Of a stretch of 60,000 bases of DNA, positions 46,596 to 58,830 are shown piece by piece. Position numbers and translations under genes: made by a program. The stretch covers positions 318,313 to 378,312 of the forward strand of contig NW_019775314.1 in the NCBI RefSeq assembly GCF_001039355.2. The letters are read 5' to 3'. A model generated the notes under the pieces. It was not told the DNA's origin, did not search any database, and saw nothing but the letters and a program-made list of their open reading frames with translations. Origin of the DNA: Lingula anatina (lineage: Eukaryota; Brachiopoda; Lingulata; Lingulida; Lingulidae). The stretch's first letter is position 1. Each line of letters opens with the position of its first letter.

Positions 46596-46932
46596 CTATT
46601 TACTCTCCTCCGTCGCGGCGGGTGCTTCTTCTGCTGGTTTTTCTGCTTCAGCTGCGGGCGCTTCGGCGGCATCTTCTTTAGCCTCACCCTCGGCTGCCTC
46701 TTCTTTCTTTTCCTCTGGCTTCTCCTCGCCATCCTTCTTCTCCTCCTCCGCCTCCTTCTTTTCTTCCTTCTTGTCTTCCTTTTTCTCTTCCTCCTGTTTC
46801 TGTTGCTCCTCGGCAATCGTGTCGTCCACCTCGACTTTCTCGTCAGCAGCTTTCTCCGGGGACATCAGCACCTTGCCCACGTTCTTCCTCTCGTGCATAC
46901 GGGACATGGCATTGGCTGCCTGTAAACACAAA

Positions 46933-46984
<52 letters not shown>

Positions 46985-48663
46985 GTACATTATGTTGCGG
47001 TCAATTCGTAATTGACCTTTTCGCACTGACTTTACATACACCAGAGCAACTTAAACATTATCTGTATGACACGTCTTAACACTTTGTCATATCAATAAAT
47101 AAATAACTAAATAAACTAGAAGAAAACACTTTCGTTTACAGGACCATTGCGAAAAAGGAACCAAAGACTGGAGATTATAGATAATCAAATACATTAACAA
47201 ATCTTACCTGTTCAAAAGGCCACACAGAGTCAATCTTCGGCTTAATCTTGCCGTCTTTGAACAGCTGCATCAACTGCCCCATGGTCTCCCGAAGCAGCTC
47301 CTTCTCGCTGAACAAGTGTCCCAGGTGGAACCCGCACACGCTCTTGTTCTGGGCCATCAGGTGTGTTGGGCTGATGCTGCTTGACTGCCACCAGGTTTTG
47401 GCGACCTTCAGAAGATTTCTTCCCTCGCCTTGGACTGCGTTGGCTGTACCTGTCACGAAAATAAAGAAGGTTTGAGTTCAGTGGGGAGTTTTGGCGACTG
47501 TCGGTAGGGTTTTTTCCTCGCCTTGGAAGGCATTGACTGTGCCAATCACAAAAGTGAAGAAAGTTTAAGGTCAGTGGGTAGAGTTGGTTCCTCTCCTCGC
47601 CTTGAACTGCACTGGCTGTATCTGTCGTCAGAAACGAATAAAGTTTTAGTCCAGAAGATAGCTTTGGCGACCGTCACTTGTTTTTTTCCTAGCCACGGAT
47701 TGTCCGTAACTGTCGCGATATTCTTCTGGTATAGTCCCATCGCTCTACTGGCGCCTTTCAACACTTGTGTTGCTAGATTAGCATCAAGTTTTGGGGACGG
47801 AGAATGTCTCTACTCTCATAATGAGCCAAGCTGTCTTCGTTTTGCGGGCAAATAGATATTTATTTTATTATTATTTATTGCCCCCAAGGGTACTGCTCCT
47901 CGTCTTGGGCTGCATTGGCTTTACATGTCTGAAAATTGAATTCTTCCTAAAATAGTCACCGCTGGCTTCTTTTAAATGATGATGCTTTGTTTGCACCAAA
48001 CATCATGGAATAAATCAGCACCCTCTTCTATTTTTTTCAAGCAAGGTGAAAGTATTTGCTGAATTCAAACCCAGCTCAGTATTTTCATTTCAAAATTCCA
48101 ACATGGGATTGGCTTGTTTGCTTGTCTCCTCTTCTTTAACTGATGCTTTAAATGAAATAATAAATGCTAGGCGTATTTTGTCGGACATATTTGTTTGGAG
48201 ATCCACGTATAGATACTTTATTTTTTTCTTTTTATTTAGGTTCTATAATCTAAAATACTACATCAGTTGCCACATCGAAATGGAAGTAGAATGTGCCCGG
48301 AATGCAATAAACTAATGGCAGGAAGCAAACGAGCCTCATCAAATCATAAGCTATCCCTCTCAGGACTAATTTCCCTGAATGTTAAAAATAGCGAAGAGCA
48401 TGTTTTTTTCTAAATCACAATACAGTGCCATACGCAGAACGCTTGCGAATTTCATTTTCCGTTTCATAAGACTACAGGATGACGTAATTCCTTTGTGAAT
48501 TTCCGAAATCACAAACGCTGACTTTTAAGAAACTGTCGTCTGATTCTTCGTATGAGATGTATCCAGTGGTTTTAATAACACTTGCACGATGATATGAATG
48601 ATATCTTTTTCAAACGTCCTTCGGGATCCATTATTAATAAAATGCAACGTTTCTACAAAACAA

Positions 48664-48708
<45 letters not shown>

Positions 48709-50463
48709 CCTAAATATGTCATGACACTATCATTCTTCTACTGGTCAAACCCTGCCGCCCTCACGTATCAGAGAGCTCACCATGACAGAGAGTCCGGTTG
48801 CAATTGATTTGTACAGATAAGCCCCGTCCTAGACATGAAATCAATGTCACGCTAACCCTAACCAGTATGAATCTTATGCAGGGCGGACACTCTGTGGCAC
48901 GGGATTCAAGACCCCATTCCCAGAGATTAGATCGATCCAAACTAGATCGACCTAACTCCCTGGGGGTTCACGCTAAATAGCTGTCAGCCGAGCGGGCACG
49001 AAAGTTAATTACCCCCTTACAGCTTGTAGTAGGCGGGACGGACATTTAAGCCGGATTATCTGACAGTAATCTAGTGAGACTTCCCACGGGGATAGATCGA
49101 TCTTAAATCTATGGGAATACGCCCTAAGTTTCATGACACCTCAATAGAAATACTCTTCTGTCACAAACTCTTTACCAACGTTTTATCACCCACTCGCGTG
49201 TGGTAAAAATTTGTACTGAATTTCTGACAAACGAGTATTCTATTTTTATTGTCATTTTGTACCAAAAATAATGAATTTTTAACACAAATTATTTACACCG
49301 GTTTAGAGCGAAGCTACTATAAAGTATAGAAGTACAGTCAACACCTATTAGCTGTGTGAACGCATCCGATCGATTCTGAACCAGTTCAAAGCCGTCCCAT
49401 AGTCTATACATTTTCATACACCAAATGGCAATCTTGGCGCTTTTATATCACTTACCGTAATGGATGATTTTCCCCAATGGTTTCAGCAGTCCGAAGCCCT
49501 TGGCTGAGTCATTGCCCGACAGCGGATCCAAGACGATATCGACACCTAAAATATGATGAATCGTTAAGAATACTTCACTTAACAGTCAACCTTGCTCGTC
49601 AAGGAACATATCGACGCACTAGGCTGTGCTTACGACTATGACTCATGAAGTTGATCGATATGAAGATGGATATATCAATGATTATTGCATTGATAGCATT
49701 TGTTGTTTTCTTTTTCTCAGTATTTAGACCTTACGAATATATTCTGCATGACAAATAAATAATATATACAATTATGTCGGGGTAAATGAGTGTAATAAGG
49801 ACGCCAGTTGGACCAAAATCCGTTCCAAATTAGTCAAGTCTACACAGGTCTAAATCTCAAACTACTATCTTGGGAATCGGGGTTTCTCTGCTGTGAAAAC
49901 GTGAAGAAATCTCGCAAAGCAAAACGCTAAATGATGTTAAATCATTCACAAGTACCCCAGTCTGTGTCGGAACAGAATTTCTCAGCGATCAATACGATCA
50001 CCAACGTCCAAAGAATCGGGCACCAGGCAAGAAGAAGAGCTTTCGCCGTTTCTCCCCCTACCTTTTGGCGACTCCTTCAAGATCTCCTCAACATAGTCTT
50101 TGGACCTGTAGTCAATTGGGTGTGTGACGCCGTTCTCTTTAATGGTCTCATGCTTGTGGGCAGACGCTGTGCCGAAAATTGTCACGTCAGGCACTGTCAT
50201 GGCCAGCTGTGTGGTGGCGATTCCAACGCCTCCTGGAGGAATTCAAGCGGAATTGAGTTAGAATAGTTTGGAATCTTATCGACAATGGATTTAAAAATAA
50301 TTGACAATTAAAATTATGCATATTATATATGCGTTTATATGTTTGTTTGCCTATTGGCATCTTCAAGCATTCTTGAGTCCTTCCGTCTAAATGTGTGCAC
50401 ATTTTGCCTTATATTCCTTCTATATTTAGTGTGTGTGTGAGAGACCGAGAGTGAGGGAGAGAG

Positions 50464-50511
<48 letters not shown>

Positions 50512-50513
50512 AG

Positions 50514-50580
<67 letters not shown>

Positions 50581-53500
50581 ACTTACACGTACAAAAAAGC
50601 TTAACAAACAGACTCAAACTCACCGGCGGCCATATGGATCAGCACGCTCTTGCCGGACCTCAGATTGCCGAACTCGAACAGCATCAGGTAGGCTGTGATA
50701 TAGTTGACTGGAATGGCGGCGCCCTCCTCAAAACTCATCTCCTCGGGCATCAGGAAACACTGGTCAGCCGGGACATTGGCAAGCTCCGTCCACAGTCCGA
50801 ATTCCTTGTAACAGATGACCCTGTCGCCGACCTGTAGAAGATGTAAAAGCAAAGAGTTAGGCACGCTGTTTGTTCTATGCATTGAATTATGTAAAAAAAA
50901 CTGGCTGTCCTTAAAAAAAAGTTGAATAGACTGAAAAGTTTAAAGGATTCTTACAAGGACTTGTCCCTGTGATAACAGTAAAAACAATTCAACAAAAAAG
51001 TTATTTTTTTAAATAGGGAATTCGACTAGCACTATATTAAGTTAAAATATCGAAGCAAAAAAAAAAATGTTTTTCAAATCACTCTTACATGAAATTTATT
51101 ACGACAGCTAAACCAGGCAACATATATTTATTTTGCACTGGTATAAGCGATTCAATTTTAATATCGCAAATCGGATAATCTTTTCCTTCGAACTCAACGT
51201 GTATATATGAAATGTATAATAATTATAAACAAGAGAAGACTCGCATTAGTTGTCAACGGGTCAGAAGCCTTCCTCTATTCATATATTAGAGTAACTTATC
51301 CCGTTACAGTTTTATATTTACGCACTGAAGCAAAAAAGGAAATAATACTCCCCCCCTCCCCGAAAAATCCTCCATGCGCCATTGAATGGACGATCTACTA
51401 ATAGGAGTGCTCGTCTAAAATGTGTGTTGCATAGATATTGCTCTAAAATAACATCGGTAAGAAAAGCAATAAACGGGTGCTCCGAAAGAATAAGCAGATT
51501 AGAATAAGTGCATGACTCCTCTGTGGTCATATGGTCTGATGGAGGATTTTTTTATATTTGATTATCGTGTTTACACGGAGCTCTTTGACGGGGCTAAATA
51601 AATATTTGCGTATTAAAGAGTAAACACACTGCTTATTTTAAGTCACAGCGTTGTGGAAATTAATATTGATAATTTTTGTTTTCGCTAAAAACACAAGTTT
51701 AATATTGTTTTTTAAGGTGGTAAGGTACTGATTTACCCTTTATTAATGAAGAATATTTTGAAATCCATCAAATAATAGATTTCTGACAGACACGAGGGGA
51801 GCAGAAACGGTAATATAAGCTAGATAATACAAGTGTAACGCAAATTATCGTCTGCTGTTGTGATTGCATTATCGTCTGCTCCTCGCGGTGTCAAATCGAG
51901 TTAACTGAGATAAATTCCCCCGTTATCGCTGGTATTAGATATAATTTCGATTAACACGGCGACCTTGCAGCACTGATACAGGATAAAATGATTTCTGTGA
52001 CAACCGACTTGGAAACAATGCTTCTACAATATACAAACACCGCCTGGTTCTGAGGGAGTAAGGTCGCATTCACAACAGTGGACTAACTAGTCCGAGGGTC
52101 AACTATGGCAGACCCACTTGAATAATCCCCCAAAGGGGAATCTATTCAGTGTCTATTTTTATAAGTTAATTGTCTTACTCATTGTGATTGTTTAATAACA
52201 CATTCGCAAAAATTATATTTATTTATATTGTCATTTTCATCCACCCAGGTGGATGCATATGTTACAGTGCAATAAACTAAACTAAACATTAAAAAAAACT
52301 ATTAGCGGATTAGACGGCAAGTTTTTTAGTGGGTCGCCATATTTGACTCGCGGAATAGTTAGTCCACTGTTCTGAATGCGACCTTAGAGGATTTGCAGCC
52401 CTGAGGGAATATTTATTCACCAGTTCAAATCCCGATGCTTGCCATATTTTCTTCACGTCACTTGAACCTTATTTAGTTAATGAGCAAGCTCGGCTCATGA
52501 AAGGTTTAAAACAAAGAGGAAAATCAACAGTTCCAGAAACATCGATAGCATAACTTCGTTTTAGTGACGTTCTTTTTTCTAGCTTGTTTTACAACGCGCT
52601 GAAGGGTAAAGACTTAACCTTATAAGAACCGCACGATTAAGTTACATTTGAAAGGTCAGTCTAGTAAATTGAAGTTTCTTTTCTCGTGCGCTTTAAGCAT
52701 TGGTACAACTAAACCAGACTCTGGCGGCTTTTAAAACAAATGTTAGGCTACCTATCAGACTCTAGAGACTTTATAACTAAAAAATGCACCCATTTCTTCC
52801 GGTAAAGTCCATGGTTCTTCGTTATCACAATTTATTGGCGAGACGGGTTTTAAACAAGGCTTAAGCCTTATATTATTTTCCGTTCTATCATCACAATCTC
52901 TTAACACGGCTGAACATCGTAAAAATATCCTTAAATATGTTTGACAATGACGATCAACGTGCGCATGCGTAGCTTCTCTCATTTCCCCTTATACAATAAA
53001 TGTGTGTTGTCTTAACATTTCGTTTTGATATATCTCGATAATTATAATACATAAACCCGACACGTTTAAGTGGGTTTTCATGTTCTTCTCCATCTTAATG
53101 TGACGAGAGATATTGCCGATCGAAGCTTCGGTCCCTATAATCAGTCTTGTTTGTTTAATGGCGCATGAAAATGAGGTGTAGCAGATATTCATTTCTTTTC
53201 TCCGACAACGTTCTGAGAGCTGAGCGAACAACATCAAGAGACTGAATATTTCATATATTCGCATTTTCCACTTTTATGCATCGCTATATATTCAAGGGGA
53301 AATACCGCTGTTTAAAAAAACTGACCTAAGCCGCAGACCCAGTGGAAATATAGACCTATATTGGTAAACTAACAACAACATTATGTTAAGACATGGGACA
53401 AGCTGCCACCGTAACATATGTCGAGTAAATCAACAAGCAAAGGAAATATTTGTCTCATTGATTCCTCATTGATTGAATCATAGTAACTCTGATAACGCAG

Positions 53501-53946
53501 AACAATGCTCAAAAAGGATTAACCTACATGTACACTGAGGGCAAGCTATCTATCATAATGTTTTATTATTTAAATATTGCTTGAACTGTATTAAAATACA
53601 TCATATGTTGTTTACGCTAATGTTATGATAAAAATAATAACAAAATACCTATAATAATATTGTGCTTATCATAATAACCACCATGCTTTACTATTCTTAT
53701 TATCATATACAGTCTTATCAAATAGGGCGTGTGTTGACAATTCCAATGACAAATTCATCACATAACAATGCCTGTCACTAGAGATACTGCAGCAATGACA
53801 AACACGGCCTACGCATCCTGTCATGCGCCGGTAAAGCATCGTATCTAATGATGAAATGCAATTCTTCTGTTGATAACAGGACGCGAAGACACTGTAAGTG
53901 TACGTGTGGGTGTGTGTTTGCTCGAGTGCGTACGTGCGTGCGTGCG

Positions 53947-53997
<51 letters not shown>

Positions 53998-55067
53998 TAC
54001 GCAACATTATTTGAATTAGTACCTTTGCTTTCATAAATATTTTTAACGTTCAAGGAAACCACCCTGATGCTATTTTGGAAAGACCTCTAACCCATTCCTC
54101 TCTACTCCCCCTTTCAACCACGAACATAAAACATTGCGGTTTCAGCACAGCTGCGTTCCCGTTGATCAAAAGAGTCTTTACTTGTTTAAAGCTTAACGCC
54201 ATTTTGTCCTTATGATTCAGATCCAACACATAAAGATCGATGTACGTGCTCAACATGAAGTTAACACTGAGAAGAGTTATTTTCAGTTACAGACCGGTTT
54301 CTGTAAAATATTGAATTTGGCAATCAACTCAAGTCATTATCTGTGCACTGCGAAATCAGTAAGACGGCCGTCGTCCTCTAAGATTAACTTTTCCATGCAC
54401 AGACAGCAACAAATTTCCTCTTAATTGTGCGTAATGAAATGGCATTTATGTCAAGGGGAGAAATAATGTAGAGCAATTTCAATACATAAACGCAGGTCAT
54501 TTGTTGACAGCAAGGCGCTAAGATATGAGAAAACCTCACTGAAATAAGAGACCGATTTATGACATTTGCGCCAGGCAATATGGAAGTGAAATATTATAAA
54601 TCACTTTCATACTACTTGCTTATCGGTCTTCAGAGACAATATACGGGGAGTATTTTTTCCTAGAAGCCAACACGGCATTTCAACATAGCCTCTCACTACC
54701 GTTAACAACGAAGCGACATGTAGCTCGCTGAAACGCAGACTTAGGTGATTTATATTTCTGTGACGTAAGAGTCCCTTATTAAAGATGTAAAATGACGTTG
54801 TTTTTTTTTTTTTTTTTCAAGTCTCTTTCTAACCTTATGGCATAAATCTCCCAAGGTTACTTAATGCCTTCTTGTTAAATAACTCTCAATCTTAAGGCTC
54901 TGTTGACAGGCTTACAAGTAAGTGACCGGTAACGCACGCGCTCACACGCGCACACAATTACACACACACACACATATACAGGAGTGTCATGCCTTAGCAT
55001 TTTTATGAACGTTTTCTCATATGTACTAGATGTGTTCATATCAGGAAAACGTAAATGGGAGTGCTAA

Positions 55068-55121
<54 letters not shown>

Positions 55122-55636
55122 TCAGAGAGGGGGTCACCAGCTTATAACGGCATTCAAAGAAAATCCACAGGCCTACTTAAATCACCTTTCCTTCTCTTTA
55201 ACATAATTACACACAACCTTGTAGGCCTACGTGCATAACAACAAATGTGTTTTTTAATCACGGGGCGAGAATGAGATTTAACACCGTTTGTGACTAGTAC
55301 CTGAAGGCCGGTGACCTGCTCCCCAATCTTCTCCACCACACCAGCGGCCTCGTAACCCAGAACACAGGGAAGCTTCGGCAAGATCTCATAACTTCCCTGT
55401 CTCCTCATTAACTCGTTAAAATTAAGTCCAGTCGCTTTGACGCGAACCAAAACCTGAGCCGGCTCTAAGGGCAGAGGTTTCTCTTGCCTGACTTTTAAGT
55501 TCCTGTACCCCCCATGCCCCGTAAGGACGATGCTCTTCCGCGTCGGCGCCGGGGTCGGGGTCTCTTTGGCTTGGGCCGCGGACGCTTCTGCTGCGCCGTC
55601 TGTCACGGCGGGGCCCTGGGCTTTATCGTCCGACAT
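46596..55636 (-). CDS. VAT-1-like quinone-oxidoreductase (MDR family) with a long acidic/basic tail
   Basis: Six exons, all GT-AG with consistent phases: 55636-55301, 50831-50624, 50232-50062, 49545-49456, 47449-47208 and 46919-46596 (TAG). Together 456 residues. Residues 35-112 form a GroES-like fold (SIVLTGHGGYRNLKV, ATGLNFNELMRRQGSYEILP, LGYEAAGVVEKIG). Then VGDRVICY, FEEGAAIPVNYITAYLMLFE, SVLIHMAAGGGVGIATTQLA (NADPH-binding), FGTASAHKHETIKENGVTHP, IDYRSKDYVEE, DIVLDPLSGNDSAKGFGLLK, CGFHLGHL and KIKPKIDSVWPFEQ. This tracks vertebrate VAT1 through its length. VAT1 is a synaptic-vesicle and mitochondrial-membrane-associated protein with a phospholipid-transfer and fusion-related role. The last 80 or so residues are an added Glu/Lys/Ala-rich low-complexity tail. 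Confidence 0.93.
46930..46981. repeat. (AAAT)n microsatellite beside the last VAT-1 exon
   Basis: About thirteen AAAT units immediately upstream (minus sense) of the final exon's acceptor at 46920. This close to the splice site, length changes could affect splicing. Confidence 0.85.
47395..47945 (-). repeat. Decaying tandem copies of the start of VAT-1 exon 5
   Basis: The exon's first coding part (with CCTCGCCTTGGACTGCGTTG on the plus strand) plus flanking intron recurs in the adjacent intron. Copies start near 47485 (CCTCGCCTTGGAAGGCATTG), 47579 (CCTCGCCTTGAACTGCACTG) and 47657 (more diverged), and one more near 47890 (CCTCGTCTTGGGCTGCATTG). The period is roughly 80-95 bases. Only the copy ending at 47449 keeps the reading frame and a valid acceptor. 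The others are pseudo-exon edges. Confidence 0.75.
48667..48707. repeat. (CT)n microsatellite
   Basis: CT tract in a VAT-1 intron. Confidence 0.9.
48908..49127. mobile_element. Foldback element, family B, copy 1
   Basis: The left end (AAGACCCCATTCCCAGAGAT, TAGATCGATC) and right end (GATAGATCGATCTTAAATC, ATGGGAATACGCCCTAAG) are inverted relatives. The whole 220-base unit occurs again, in inverted orientation, at 56811-57005, sharing the centre GGCGGGACGGACATTTAAG and GGATTATCTGACAGTAATCT. Non-coding. Confidence 0.8.
50467..50571. repeat. Compound (GT)n-(GA)n microsatellite
   Basis: GT repeats followed by a long GA tract between VAT-1 exons 2 and 3, ending in a G-run close to the donor of exon 2. 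Confidence 0.9.
52070..52386. mobile_element. Foldback element, family A, copy 5 (most complete ends)
   Basis: Left end AAGGTCGCATTCACAACAGT, GGACTAACTAGTCC; right end GGAATAGTTAGTCCACTGTT, CTGAATGCGACCTTA. The outer 35 bases match closely in inverted form. The inner part carries GAATAATCCCCC and GGGGAATCTATTCAGTG, then about 150 bases of AT-rich filler. It lies in the first intron of VAT-1. Confidence 0.82.
53949..53993. repeat. (GA)n microsatellite
   Basis: GA tract after a short GTGC-rich stretch, in VAT-1 intron 1. Confidence 0.9.
55069..55116. repeat. (GA)n microsatellite close to VAT-1 exon 1
   Basis: GA tract about 190 bases downstream of the exon 1 donor. Confidence 0.9.
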
Positions 55637-56384
55637 TGGTGGAAAGAGTGTAACTAACCCTCGATGCTACAGATTGCAGGTTACTGCTGTGGTAACCGCC
55701 TAGCCTCGCCTGACAGAGAGTAAATGAGATTACATTTTTCACTGGATCGATAAATGAGTCAAGTGTTTGTAATATTTAATGTGTTTCGTTGAAGGGACGC
55801 GAGCTGGATTGTGTTAGTTGCGCTGAGCAGTAAGGTGGAACACTCGTCGCAATGACGCTAACTTCTCTACTGTAAACTGAACTTCGATTGTGTTCTTCAC
55901 CCAGCAGCGAGCAGGCTAAGTTGATTTACCTGCATTACAGCTCGTAGTCTTATTTTAATCTGCGTTTATTTATTTGTTTGTTTTTGTAGGCGCCATGCAA
56001 ACACACAAAACGTGTTTGTGTGTGTGTGTGTGTGTGTGTGCGCTATACTGACCTCTATCTTATCTTAGTCAACATGGGCCTATAATTATATACAACACCT
56101 CTTCCACTATAAAAAGCGCGTATGTCTTGTCACGTGCGCGACACTAGATGACCTTTCAGGTTTCCAATACCACGATGTTTATGTTATGCTTAGTGAATTT
56201 GAAACATTTTTTTGTTCTGGTTTGTTCTAACATGCTGACTTTGCAGTGTGGGATTAAACCGAATGACACCTGCATAACAATTAACAAGGAAAAAGCTTTT
56301 CAGCTCGGGTTTTATAGTTATCGCCATTGTTTATGAGGAAACTGTGAACACATCTTTTTCACATACTTTTCTACTACTCCCTCG

Positions 56385-56620
56385 CTCTCTTTCTCTTTTG
56401 CAAACATCCATGGTTTTCCCGATTTCTCTTTCTCCTTTCTCTCTCTCTTCATTCCTTCCTCCTTATTTATCCTACTCCATTACTCCTTTCTCTCTCTCTT
56501 TCCCTCTCTCTTTCTCTTTCCCTCACTCACTCACTCACTCACTCACTCACTCACTCCCACCCTCTCTCTCTTTTTCTCTCCCCCTCTCCACCCCCTTTCT
56601 CTCTCTTTCTCTCAAATATT
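56385..56620. repeat. C/T-rich low-complexity block with CACT repeats
   Basis: CTCTCT and TTTCTC tracts with eight or so CACT units around 56524-56556. A long open frame across it is a composition artefact. Confidence 0.85.
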
Positions 56621-56810
56621 TTACCCCTTTAACAGAGCCGAAATCGGACTTATCAAGACCTAGACCTAGACGTATTAGGACCCAGACCTTAACCACACAA
56701 ACCTTATCGTTCCCCTCACTTTCCCATACGACATTAGCCCCGCTAGAAAGGATTTTCGCCACAAAAATAGATACCACGAGATCAGATGTATGGAAAGTCA
56801 CCTCTCGAAC

Positions 56811-57005
56811 CTTAGGGCGTATTCCCAGAACTTTTAGTTCGATCTATCCCCGCGGGGAGTCTCACTAGATTACTGTCAGATAATCCGGCTTAAATGTCCG
56901 TCCCGCCTACTACAAGCTGTAAGGTGACAGCTATTTAGCGTGAACCCCCAGGGAGTTAGGTCGATCTAAAGTAGATCGATCTAATCTCTGGGAATGGGGT
57001 CTTAA
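56811..57005. mobile_element. Foldback element, family B, copy 2
   Basis: Begins CTTAGGGCGTATTCCCAGAA and ends TCTCTGGGAATGGGGTCTTA. It is the reverse complement of 48908-49127 through most of its length, with a deletion of about 20 bases in the centre. Its ends are inverted relatives of each other, with GATCGATCTAATC at the right arm. Confidence 0.8.
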
Positions 57006-58760
57006 ATGCACATCTCTACGTGCATGTATTTGAAGAGTGTGCCACTGAATCATCGTGAAGTTTGGAAACTGATGACAGAGAAACGTTGTGACACTGGCCC
57101 TGCAAGTGACCCACTCCTTCCGTTATTGTTTTCCCATATTTCCTGGCAAATCTATGTCCATGGGAATGTCTACAGTCGCTAGCTTAATCATGCCAGACAT
57201 CAAATTATCAACAAACTTTTATTTTCAGGTTTGACCACAACTGAAATAGTTAATCATTATGTCATATCATATCTTGTTGTATTATATAATTATTTATACT
57301 AGTATATTATATCAAATGTTTACAAAAATATGCTTGAAGTCGCAAATCAAACACCCTTTCATATTATCAAATTTCACAGTCGACCGCTAGAGTATCATAA
57401 TGCTGTGAGAGAATTCCCTCGCGGGATGTTTCACAGCCACTGCGCTGATACCGTAAATTACAATATGGAGAGCGCTATCAGTATAGTAGCATCATCCAAG
57501 CCACTAAATATCGCAGTTCGCATAATGCAGTGCTCTATCAATATATCCCTCCCCAAGGCAAGGCTGTCTGATCGAACACTGCACAAACCGCATCCAACTG
57601 TCAGACAACGTTACGTGTTATTAACATGCCAGCCAGACAATATGAGGACATTCATATCGATTTTTTTGCAGCAGAACTTCTCAACCTGATTTCGAAGGGC
57701 TTCTGTTTTTTCTCCCATGGCGGGGTAGTTTGCTGATGACTAATGAGAGAGATATACAGTTGTTTTTTTTTTTTTTTTTTTTTCTTTTCTTAAGATGTGT
57801 CATCGGTTTGATTTTTGTAAAGGTCAATTTTAGTAAGAATGTGATGATATATGTTTATTAAATACAGCGGAAATGTTGGCGTATAAACAGAACAATGTGC
57901 TGTATTAAGAATATTTTATTATTACAAAATTAGATCTGTCTGATTTCTACACAATTTGCAGGAGCCTACCAAGAGCTTTTCTATCAGAATTGAACATTTT
58001 ATATCTATTTTATCCAAGCATCAAAATAAATGAAGATTTGGGACTGATCAGCGTACTATACCATAACACACATAAGATTACATACATTATGATATTAAGA
58101 TTCAAGAGAACGAACCATCCCTTAAAACAATGCCGATTTCTTACAATGTAAAAAAAAAATCAGTTAACCTGTAACGGCACGCTTCTTTACGTCAGTTTAC
58201 TGCGAACAGTGGGGTCAAATGTTTCGGCTTTTTCAACAATGAGTAAGACAGTGAGTAAGAATCAGTTGAAAATGCACATGTTCACTTGCTTCAGACAGCT
58301 GACAGGAAGAAATGTCGAGAAAAATCCAACAAAATGGCAAACCGCAGTGCCAAGAGGATGCGGCCTGTTCAATTATGCCTTCTAAATCATGCGCACGCGC
58401 CTTAGGTCGCAATACATACATGGAGAAAAAAATTGAAGATTAGATGGCATTTTTAAAGAGACACACATTTGCACACGTGAGCCTTAGGAATTGAGACCGC
58501 GTGCTGTCAAATAACGCCATATTTAGTATCTGACACACGATATCTTAGCACGACTTCCATGTATTTCAGTTTATGAATAGGAATTGATGGAATAAAATAT
58601 GATACCTAACAGAAATGGACAAACACAATTTGTTGATTGTTGTTGCTTGATATATTCAGGGTTGTTGTTGCTTGTCAGGAAGGGGAAATTATCAACTCTG
58701 CGTCGTCTTTATTCATTTACGCTACTTCATATACCAAAAGGTCTGGACCTTCACCCCATT

Positions 58761-58764
<4 letters not shown>

Positions 58765-58829
<65 letters not shown>
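58765..58829. repeat. (CT)n-(CA)n compound microsatellite
   Basis: CT repeats followed directly by CA repeats. Confidence 0.9.

Positions 58830-58830
<1 letters not shown>

Noticed and set aside
46523-46925. Long Arg/Lys-rich and Leu-rich frames around the VAT-1 tail
   Set aside because: Other frames of the E/K/A-rich VAT-1 last exon. Composition alone explains them.
49931-50266. 111-codon plus-strand frame
   Set aside because: Antisense to VAT-1 exon 3 (50232-50062).
56344-56868. 174-codon Ser/Leu/Pro-rich frame
   Set aside because: Runs through a C/T-rich low-complexity block into a foldback element. Not a gene.
57330-57689. 119-codon plus-strand frame
   Set aside because: No recognised domain, signal peptide or supporting splice sites. 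Plausible chance frame.
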